From NCBI GenBank assembly GCA_039654915.1, contig CM077594.1, positions 71,108,393 to 71,172,392 of the forward strand: 64,000 nucleotides of DNA. The letters run 5' to 3'. The first letter of the stretch is position 1. Each line of letters opens with the position of its first letter. Shown here piece after piece: positions 55,500 to 64,000 of the stretch. A program made the position numbers and the translations under genes. The notes under the pieces were generated by a model. That model was not told where the DNA came from, did not search any database, and saw only the letters and a list, made by a program, of their open reading frames with translations. The stretch is from Aquilaria yunnanensis. Its lineage: Eukaryota; Streptophyta; Magnoliopsida; Malvales; Thymelaeaceae.

Positions 55500-58400
55500 A
55501 TGGTTGATACTAGATCCGGAGCTTCAAGGGGAACTAGAAAACCTGGTGAGGGTTCTAGTGACCCAGTTGTGGCGAGGCTGGATGAGATATCCAGGGTGCT
55601 ACAGGGGTTGACTGAGACTATGGCTCAGGTGGCACAGGGCATGAACACTCTTGTGACAGAGATGTTCAGGGATTATGAGGACAGAGGTGCTGTCCAGGAG
55701 GAGGATGAACCACAACAGGAGCAGGAAAGGCATGCTGAGCCACAGCAAGTGCCTAGAGCTCATGAACGCAGAAATCAAGTTCATGAGGAGGTTGTGGAAC
55801 CAGAGATGATGGAGGCTCCAAGGAGGGGAGATACTCCACATCAGATGAGATTATTAAAGAAATTCAAGACAGTTGATCCACCTAGCTTCGACGGGATAGG
55901 AGATCCTGACAGAGCAGAGGACTAGTTGTCTGTTATGAACAGACTCTTCACTTGTGGTGGTTATGAGTCAGAGCAGAGGATGATTTTGGTACCATTCTTT
56001 CTGAGAGGGAGAGCCAGTCTTTGGTGGGATGACGCGATGGAGTTATTGAGGGAGAGTAATGGTACCCGTCCAGAGCACAAGAAAAAGGTGCTCAAGTGGA
56101 CAGACTTCGAGAAGAAGTTCAGACAAGAGTATATCAGTGAAGCTGCACAGGATCAGAGGAGGATCCAGTTTGAGAATCTGACTCAGGGGGAGATGTCAGT
56201 ACGGGAGTATGAGCAGCGCTACAATTCACTTATCCGGTATGCTCTGTACATGTTGGGCAATGATGAGTTGAAAGCTAGGAAGTTTTCCCAAGGTTTGAAA
56301 CCTGTATTCAGGAGGTATATGGCGACAGTAGACATTAGAAGCTATCGCCAGGTGGTTCAGAAGGCATTGGCCATGGAAAGGGAATTTGAGGATTCCAGAG
56401 CACCTATGAAAAAGGTGGAAGCTAGACCATCCAACTTGGGAAAAAGTGTTGGGAAGCGACCGATGGTGGGGAACCAGGATCCATTTAAGAGGAGGAGGAC
56501 AGGTTTATGTCCAAGGTACAGACGGTTTCATGGTGGCAGACCATGTACACTGGGTACAGATACCTGTAATATCCGTGGCCAGAGAGGGCATTGGGCGAGG
56601 GATTGCCCAAGAGTTCGATCGATGACAGGACCGCCTCGGACCTTACCTCCAGTACCGCTTGCTGTTGGGAATCAGCCTGGTGTAGCCGCAGCAGCAGTAG
56701 AGCCGAGGGTTTTCGCCCTGACGAGTCAAATGGCCAGAGAACCGCCCGCCGTTTGAGGTAATTTTACTTTTCAGAACGGTAGTGTTAGAGTACTTTTCGA
56801 TACGGGAGCTACTCTTTCAGTGATATCTTCTGCCTTGGTAGATAACCTTAGTTTGCAGCGTGAAATTTTGGGTGCGTTGAGACTCATCAAGACTGCAGGG
56901 AGAGGTTTAATTGTGACCAATGAAGTGGTTACTAGGTACCCCTTGCACTTAGGTGATCATGGCTTTTGTTGTGAGCTTTGGGTAATAGAACTGAGATCTT
57001 ATGATCTAGTGTTGGGAATGGACTGGTTGAGTAAGCATAAAGCACAAATTAACTGTGCGAATCACTCAATTGACATCACTGATGCTCAAGGAGCTAGAGT
57101 GACTTGCAGAGGAGGGTTGGCATCTAGTGCTAAGAGTTTACACCTTAGACTTATAGATACCATCCCTGTAATTGGTGAAGAAAAGTATTATTCGTTGAAT
57201 GGAGTGGCTATAGAGGAGGAGTTGGGGAGAATTCCTATAGCTAATCAGTTCCCTGAGGTGTTTCCAGTGGAGTTACCTGGGTTACCACCTAGGAGGGATA
57301 CTGAGTTTGCTATCCATCTACAACCAGGGGTTGAGCCTATTTCAGTACCACCTTATAGGATGTCAGCTCCTGAGATGGATGAATTGAAGAAGCAGTTGGA
57401 GGAACTGCTAAGGAAGGGCTTTATAAGGCCAAGTGTATCGCCATGGGGAGCTCCAGTGTTATTTGTGAAGAAGAAGGATGGAACTTTCAGGTTGTGCATC
57501 GATTACAGGAAGTTGAATGCAGTGACAGTTAAGAATAAGTATCCACTTCCTAGAATTGATGATTTGTTTGACAGACTCAGAGGAGCGAGAGTGTTTTCCA
57601 GGATTGATCTTCGGTCTGGGTATTTTCAGATCAGAGTTAAGGAGGAAGACATTCCGAAGACTGCCTTCAGGACAAGGTACGGGCATTATGAGTATACGGT
57701 TATGCCTTTCGGTGTGACTAATGCTCCAACAGTGTTTATGGAAGCTATGAATCGGATCTTTAAGCCATTTCTGGATCAGTTTGTTGAAGTCTTCATCGAT
57801 GATATTCTGGTTTATTCACAGTCTACAGCAGAGCATGAGGAGCACCTTAGAACAGTTTTGCAAGTGCTGAAGAATAATAAGTACTATGCAAAATTGTCTA
57901 AGTGTGAGTTTTGGTCCGAGAGGATTCAGTTTTTGGGGCATATCATCAGTGCTCAGGGTTTGTCAGTTGATCCTGAAAAAGTTCAAGCAGTAGTTGATTG
58001 GAAGAGACTGACTACAGTTACAGAGGTCAGGAGTTTCTTGGGTTTAGCAGGCTACTACAGACGTTTCATAGAGAAATTCTCTGTGATAGCTACACCGTTA
58101 ACAGCATTGACTAGGAAGACTCAGAAGTTTGAGTGGACACCGAAGTGTGAAGAAGCTTACATGAAATTGAAGGAAAAGTTGACTAGTGCACCTATACTTG
58201 TCTTGCCAGATCCAGACAAAGCTTTTGCAGTTTATACTGATGCATCAAGTTCAGGTTTGGGTTGTGTGCTGATGCAGGACAGTCAGGTGATTGCTTATGG
58301 TTCGAGACAATTGAGGCCTAATGAGATGAACTATCCTGTTCATGATCTTGAGCTTGCAGCAGTGATCTTTGCACTGAAGTTGTGGAGGCATTATTTGATG

Positions 58401-60197
58401 GGGAGATCGTTCAGAATCTTCACCGATCACAAAAGTTTGAAATATTTGTTTACCCAGAAGGATTTGAACATGAGACAGCGGTGATGGATTGAATACATTA
58501 AAGATTATGACTGTTCGATCGAGTATTGTGCTGGTAAAGGAAATGTGGTAGCAGATGCTTTGAGCCGGAAGTACACAGGAGTGATATTGTCTAAGGATCA
58601 AGTTACAGACTCCTCTGAAGGAGTGTTGAGAGATTGTTTCTTAGCTTTGCATGAATTATGGCAAAGTCGAGAAAAATCCCTAGTCTACATTTTGGAAGTT
58701 TAGTCGGCTTGGTTAGCCAGAGTCAGAGAAGCTCAAATGAAAGATCCACTATTGAAGAAGATTTCAGGTGAAGTTAAGTCTGGTGCTTTGAAGAAGGAGT
58801 TCAGATACAAAGATGGAATACTGCACTATGGTGATCGACTCTATGTACCGAATGTTGAGGGACTTAGGCAGCAAGTCCTACAGGAGGCACATAGTAGTAC
58901 TTTGAGTATCCACCCTGGTGTTAGTAAGATGTATCAAGATCTGAAGACACATTTTTGGTGGCCAGGATTGAAGAGAGATGTACGAGGACATGTGGCAAAG
59001 TGTTTGACATGTCAGGTGGTGAAAGCTGAACATCAGAAACCAGCAGGCACACTACAGAGTCTATCTCTGCCAGTGAGGAAGTGGGGATCCATTACTATGG
59101 ATTTCCTAGTGGGGCTACCGACCACCCGAAGTCAGCATGATGCTATTTGGGTGGTGGTCGATAGATTGACGAAGTCGGCACACTTTATACCGATCAGAGT
59201 CACCTACACATTGGAGAAGTTGGCTCAGTTGTATCTCAGGGAGATTGTGAGACTCCATGGGATACCAGACCAAATCATATCAGACAGAGATCCACAATTT
59301 ACATCACGGTTCTGGAATGCTTTTCAAGAAGCATTGGGCAGTAAAGTTAGCCTCAGTACTGCTTTTCATCCTCAGACTGACGGGCAATCCGAGAGGGTGA
59401 TTCAGACTTTGGAGGACATGTTACGCATGTGTGTCATTGACTTCAGAGGTGATTGGGATCAGCACTTACCACTGATCGAATTTGCTTATAATAACAGTCA
59501 TCAATCTGTTATTGGAATGGCGCCCTATGAAGCTTTGTATGGGAGACGGTGTATGACACCTCATTGTTGGGCAGATCCAGCAGACAGAGTAGTCATTGGA
59601 CCTGAAATCATAGCTGACACTACAGCTAAGATTAAGTTGATCCAGCAGCGGATCAAGACAGCCAATGACAGGCAGACCAAGTATGCGAACTTGAGGAGAA
59701 GAGATTTAAGTTTTGAAGTTAGAGATAAGGTGCTTTTGAAAGTGTCACCAATGAAAGGAGTTAGTCGTTTTGGGCAAAGGGGCAAGTTAGCTCCTAGGTT
59801 TATTGGACCTTATGAAGTGTTGGAGAAAGTCGGAAAAGTTGCTTATCGGTTGGCATTACCACCTAACTTATCTCAGGTGCATAACATATTTCACGTTAGT
59901 CTACTCAGGAAGTGCACAGTGGAACCGGGACAGGTAGTAAATCCTTCAGTAATACCTATTCAGGAGGACTTGACATACGAGGAGAAACTAGTTCAGATAT
60001 TGGATAGGCAAGTCAAGAAACTGCGGACTAAGTGGATTCCAATGGTTAAGATCCTTTGGTCTAACCATAGTGAGGAGGAAGCTACCTGGGAGACGGAGCA
60101 GGATATGCTGAAAAGGTATCCAAGTGTTTTTCCGGAGTTACAGGAATTTGGGGGACCAAATTCCAGAAGGAGGGGAGAATGTTATGACCCTTCTTGA
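55500..60197 (+). pseudogene. D gag-pol polyprotein, one frame with four stops
   Basis: ATG at 55500 (MVDTRSGA), 1565 codons in a single frame. Gag to about residue 380, with zinc knuckle CNIRGQRGHWARDC near 352 (second Cys changed to Arg). Protease LFDTGAT near 432. RT with [11 protein letters not shown] and FIDDILVYS near 764-772. RNase H with [12 protein letters not shown]. Integrase with the WWPGLKRDV zinc region, MDFLVGLP, ISDRDPQF and HPQTDGQSERV (catalytic D, D, E present, about 1201-1298). Chromodomain-like tail ILDRQVKKLRTKW..VKILWSNHSEEEATWE near 1498-1530. Stops at 55923 (TAG), 56754 (TGA), 58482 (TGA) and 58701 (TAG) break it; no frameshift seen. The final stop is inside the 3' LTR. 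Confidence 0.93.
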
Positions 60198-61821
60198 AGA
60201 AGGTAAAGAGTTTTGAATTAAGTTTAGAAGTTTAATTTAAGTTTACTTAGCAAGAATAAAAGAGTTTACCGAAGTTCACTAAGTTCCGACAAGAATAAAG
60301 CTCTAAACTAAGTTCAGGGGCAAAATGGTAATTTTGCACCCTGAGTAGCCGGGACGAGTCCCGAGTGTTTTAAAATGAATTTTTAGAACTTAACTCTTAA
60401 CTATAACTCAAACTTGACAAATAGACAAGAATTGAATAAAGAACAGTTAAGTTACAAAGATGGGGGACCTAATTGCACTTAACTTGAAACCTTGGTGATC
60501 TTGGTGTTAAGTGAGGGTTTAAGAAGGGAAAGAGGAGGAGAAGCTACCATTAACACGTTCTTAAGCTTCCCTCACTCATTTCTCTCTCAAATTGAACTTG
60601 GAATCAAGTGATCTTGGTGTCAAGAGGTGCAATTAAGGGTGTATAAGCTTGGAGGATGCATTTTCAACCTTGAATTCGTGTTTTTGAGGCTTGGAGAGGC
60701 GTTTTTCTCCATCCCCTATTTTTGAACGAGGTAAGAGTTGTGTTCTTGATTGAATTCTCGGTATTTGGTTGATTGGAAGCTTGGGTTTTGGTTAGGAGGC
60801 AAGAATTTGATGTTTAGAGCTTTGTTTTTGGTTTGGAATTAGGTAGAACTTGGGTGAGCTTGGTTGAACGAAAAGGAGCTTGATTCTTGCTTGGTTCTTG
60901 GAGTTAAGGTAAGGGAGTTGTGTTTTTAAGTTCATGGAATGCCATTAGCTTGGATTTGCTTGAGAAATTTGAGTGGTTTTAGCTAAGGCATTAAGGAAAC
61001 ATTTTGGTCAATTATGGTGGACTAGCGGGATTGAGAGGAATTGTTTGATGTTACGATACATCATAGCTTAGCTTTTGATAGTTCGTTATGTTCCTTGCAA
61101 CATGTACTTTGTGTGTATGAAATTTGGTAGCTTTCTATGCATATTTGATATGTGTAATTGGTTGCCAAAGTTCATAGCAGTAAAACGCGCCAATTTTGCA
61201 TTTCTGTAGATTGGAGACGCGTCGCCAATTTCAGGTCGAAACCAGCGACGCGTCGCCAATCCAGTAAAAATGTCTCCGAACGTCAACAACTGTGGCGACG
61301 CGGCGCCGAGACAGCATCCGACACCCAATTTTGTTTTCCACATAACTTTTCGCTCGGGTGTCCGATGGAGGTGATTCAAGATTCCACTCGAAGCTAAGAG
61401 GGAGTACTATCACCTCAATGTTTTAAAAACACTTAAATTTTCCTAGTTTTAGATTTATATTAACTCAAAGTGGAGGCAAGTTTTTAAGGAAACTATGTTG
61501 CATTTGAACATAATTAGCTACCACTAGTTCAGGTGAGAGGTTTAAAACCCTTGTCGGCCTAGCCGTGCCGTAGCCACGAGGCCACGAGGCAAAACCTTGT
61601 TCATCTAGTCTACATCAACGAGGCCCTGCGGTCTAGTCTACAAAGTCCCACCATAATTCCCCTGCATAACAACTAGGTGAAAGGTCTTATGATTGTTTGT
61701 GGCTTGCTAAGGTTCGCCCTTGGGCCGAGTGCCAGGTTGCTAAGTGGTTGCGCTTGCCCTGGTTGCCAGGTTGCTAAGTGGTTGCGCTTGCCCTGGTGAG
61801 GAGTACTACTTGAGGAGAGGT
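60180..61821 (+). repeat. 3' LTR of D, truncated
   Basis: Begins TGTTATGACCCTTCTTGAAG directly after the purine tract ccagaaggaggggagaa. Follows the 5' LTR closely to ggagaggt at 61821, then stops; about 760 bp of the normal end is missing. The first 18 bases also code the end of pol. It contains the palindrome cluster 61211-61306 and two 34-bp units. Confidence 0.88.
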
Positions 61822-62102
61822 GATGGGGCACCAGACCATTGGGTGAAAGATTGCCCTCTAAAGATAGGTGATAAGAAAGTGTTGGGAAGGTTTAGCACTA
61901 CATGGACTAGGGGACAACCACCAATGCCCCTAGTGATGCCTAATGTGCATAACCTAAACGGGAATCAATTTCCTTAGCTACCACAAGACCAAAAAGGCCA
62001 AAATCCACCTTTGAGCAGGGTATTTCAACTTCTAACCTCCAGGAAAGTGTATGAAACACTAGACACCGAGGCTGAAGAGAAAGAGGTTGGCCACCAGAGG
62101 CT
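61822..62102 (+). pseudogene. Fragment of an unrelated gag-like zinc-knuckle protein
   Basis: In one frame from 61822: DGAPDHWVKDCPLK, the second half of a CCHC knuckle, then a Gly/Pro/Asn-rich stretch to a TAG near 61975, and after it LLTSRKVYETLDTEAEEKEVGHQ to 62100. This pattern is common just after the gag knuckle in plant retroelements. It does not match gag of D, Tat1 or copia1. It is the surviving target into which Tat2 appears to have inserted. Origin uncertain. Confidence 0.45.
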
Positions 62103-62999
62103 TGATAGCCGAAGGGCTATCGCCTCTATCTGACCCGAACTCAGAGCGTCAGGAAATGCGAGGAAGCTATTAGCCCCCCGAGGTACTAAACAGTTTGCCT
62201 TCGGAAACGGAGAATTAGCTATTGCACGCCGAAGAGCATCTCCCCCAAGGGGGAACCCTGAATCAAGGAACTCCCCGAACTGCGGGCATATTTCCCGAAG
62301 GGCCATCGTTCGTACCAGATGACGACCTCGGCCAGGGACCTCGGGAGTACGGTATGAGCATTTAAGGAGCCTCTGACATGCCGCCCACAGACGCTACATG
62401 TCACCTTAAATGGTGATTTGACACGCCGACGCCGTCCAGGTCTTGTCATGACCTGTCTCGGTCTGAGACTCAAGGAGCCTGCCACCGGCTACTTGTCCCC
62501 TACGCCCAGAAATTCAGAGAACATCCGACCGAACACGTGTCGTGATCTGAATGGGCTGGACATTCCTATAAATAATAGGAAGCAAACCCTGGCAAAAGGT
62601 TGGACTCCTCCCCCTTGAGAAAACACAGCCAAGCCCACTAAAAACTCTAGTGCTTCGCACTTACCTTCTCAGGAAACTGACTTGGGCGTCGGAGGCTCCT
62701 CCTCGGAAAAGCACCCCGGGGACCTCCTAACCCCCTTTTCTGAGCTTTGCAGGCACTTTCCCCTGGGAAACTCAAGCACCAGACGCTCTCCTCCACATGA
62801 AGTCCTCCCGGAAGTCACCATGCCTTCCAGTGAAGATGTCCCCGGACATCATTTAAAAGCACCTCGGGGACCTCCTAACCCCCTTTTCTGAGCTTTACAG
62901 GCACTTTCCCCTGGGAAACTCCAGCACCAGACGCTCTTCTCCAGAGGAAGTCCTCCCGGAAGTCACCATGCCTTCCAGTGAAGATGTCCCCGAACATCA
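62103..62999 (+). repeat. 5' LTR of Tat2
   Basis: From TGATAGCCGAAGGGCTATCG to CCCGAACATCA, 897 bp including a tandem duplication at its end. Homologous to the Tat1 LTRs but well diverged in U3. TATA box at 62567-62574. A first possible LTR end (CATCA) is at 62851. Confidence 0.85.
62567..62574 (+). promoter_or_regulatory. TATA box of the Tat2 LTR
   Basis: TATAAATA in attccTATAAATAatagg, the same place as in Tat1. It lies about 400 bp before the gag ATG at 62968. Confidence 0.65.
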
Positions 63000-63002
63000 T
63001 TT
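62707..63002. repeat. 148-bp tandem duplication of the Tat2 LTR end
   Basis: Units 62707-62854 and 62855-63002, each from AAAAGCACC(C/T)CGGGGACC to CATCATTT, with few differences. The right edge of each unit falls at the LTR/PBS junction. Tat1 has a single copy of this region. Confidence 0.85.
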
Positions 63003-64000
63003 GGCCCTGTCTGTGGGAACCCGCTCTGAGGTCGCCGTCGTTGAAACTCGGCGTTCTAAGGACAAGGGACTCCCGAGGTCCCCGTCTGCGCCTGAGAACC
63101 AACCGGCTGCTGAGCAAACACCCCCAGGGACTTCCACGCCTGAGGAAGAGCGCCCTCTGGTCATAACCATAAGCTTCTTGCGCGACTTTCAACGTTCTGT
63201 TCCTGCTGAAATGACACAACAGATAGACCGAAGGTGGCCCCAACAGGCTCAAGCCCAAAGGCCTCCTTCGCCAGCACACCCACGGGAAAAAAGCCCCAAC
63301 CCAACTCATCGTAGTTCGGGATCCGGAGACCCATGGAAGGAGTCTTCAACAGAAAACATGCCCCTCGGGGCATGGCTAACGGGACAAGCAGGGTCAAGGT
63401 GACCCAAAATCACACACAGGAGGAGCCAGTCGCCTGAGGCGAGGTCCCCATCCCCTCAGCGCCGAACTCGCTCCCCGAAGAGGCACCGACAATCCCCCCT
63501 GCCAGAAGAAGAACCTAGCGCCACGGCCCTTATGGAGAAAATATTGGCAAGGTTGGACAGAGTGGAGAAACAGGTGGCCCGTAAACCCGTCTGGGCTAGG
63601 CTGTCTGGGACCTTTTGTGGGGACGAGTCCCCATTCACCCAAGACGTTGTTGAGGCAGCCATGCCAGGTGATTTCAGCGTACCTCGGTTGGAAACTTATG
63701 ATGGCCGTACTGATCCGCAGGCCCATCTGACCAAGTACAGACGCAGCTTGATGATGCACGGTGCCGACGATGCTACCTTGTGCAAATGCTTCGAGGTCAC
63801 TCTCAGTGGGCCAGCAACAGCCTGGTATAATTCATTGGCCCCAGGAACCATCACGGAGTTCCAGGAGTTGTCCACAGCCTTCACGCAGCAGTTTATTGGG
63901 AGTCGGCCAATGGTGAAGATGCCGGTTCAGATGTTCTACATAGCACAAAGAATTGGAGAGACCATACGCGACTATGTCGAAAGGTTCAACAGGGAAGCTC
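62968..64000 (+). pseudogene. Tat2 gag, with one stop, runs off the window
   Basis: Starts at ATG 62968 in the LTR U5 (MPSSEDVPEHH, matching MTTNDEAPGHH of Tat1) and reads in frame through the PBS. N-terminal Pro/Ser/Arg-rich region to 63399, TGA at 63400 (probably from CGA), then open to the window edge. Gag core motifs: RLETYDGRTDPQAHLTKYRR near 63685, KCFEVTLSGPATAWYN near 63785, ITEFQELSTAFTQQFIGS near 63848 and IRDYVERFNREA at the end. Better preserved than Tat1 gag. The next domains are beyond 64000. Confidence 0.85.
63002..63019 (+). other. Primer-binding site of Tat2, altered
   Basis: TGGCCCTGTCTGTGGGAA, two bases after the LTR end. Compared with TGGCGCCGTCTGTGGGAA of Tat1 it has two changes, which should weaken primer binding or reflect decay. 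Confidence 0.75.

Larger units (their letters stand above)
50438..61821 (+). mobile_element. Element D: Del/Tekay-like chromovirus, truncated on the right
   Basis: 5' LTR 50438-55357, PBS, one long gag-pol frame, purine tract and the first 1.64 kb of the 3' LTR. A solo LTR of the same family sits in the 5' LTR. The polyprotein ends in a chromodomain-like segment, and RT and integrase motifs are those of the Del/Tekay chromoviruses. The 3' LTR stops at 61821, where unrelated sequence begins, so the target duplication cannot be checked. Confidence 0.88.
62103..64000 (+). mobile_element. Tat2: left part of a second Tat-lineage element
   Basis: 5' LTR, PBS and gag on the + strand, running off the right edge. 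LTR start TGATAGCCGAAGG and the gag sequence are those of Tat1. Lengths, target duplication and the rest cannot be seen. Confidence 0.9.

Overview
This window is plant intergenic heterochromatin built almost wholly of nested LTR retrotransposons. I found no host protein gene, rRNA, tRNA gene or CRISPR array. The element families (Ty3/gypsy Tat lineage with a second RNase H and an antisense extra ORF, a Del/Tekay-like chromovirus, and a Ty1/copia element primed by initiator Met-tRNA) are typical of seed plants. Stop codons in the elements lie mostly in CG or CHG contexts, as expected after long cytosine methylation. The species cannot be told from the sequence.

Layout. The oldest visible layer is a decayed Tat-type polymerase on the + strand (1-750 and 4571-4900), here Tat3. 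It is split by a 2.4-kb solo LTR of family B (751-4570, target duplication acaat), itself hit by a copia solo LTR (2190-3605, gtaag). Element C, a degenerate chromovirus-like element with LTRs at 4901-8518 and 33751-36438, entered Tat3 at 4901. C was hit by a copia solo LTR (6619-7957), by Tat1 on the - strand (8650-29129, gttgc/attgc) and by another copia solo LTR (29579-30972, gaagg). Tat1 carries a copia solo LTR (8813-10228) and an almost intact copia element, copia1 (16549-24873, tttct). Nesting therefore reaches four levels.

After the second C LTR the sequence reads into another primer-binding site and C internal region. This is broken by a B/chromovirus-LTR composite (36796-38249) and an older copia copy, copia2 (39097-48912), which holds an intact B solo LTR (44406-46856). 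A further C fragment and B fragment follow. Then comes chromovirus D (50438-61821) with a solo LTR of its own family in its 5' LTR and one long polyprotein frame interrupted by four stops. The right end has a short zinc-knuckle gag fragment (61822-62102) and the start of Tat2 on the + strand (62103-64000).

The most interesting system is the + strand gene inside Tat1 (11706-14085). It lies antisense to gag-pol between the integrase and the 3' LTR, with its own promoter-like sequences, three short GT-AG introns and a coiled-coil C-terminus. It resembles the antisense extra ORFs known from some Tat-lineage elements; its function is unknown. Its frame is broken by four TAG codons, each explicable as CAG to TAG. 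Also notable are palindromic CpG-rich clusters at the same place in C and D LTRs, gag frames in Tat1 and Tat2 that start in the LTR and run through the primer-binding site, polymerase frames whose stop codon lies in the 3' LTR, and a strongly GC-rich palindrome and hairpin in the copia leader.
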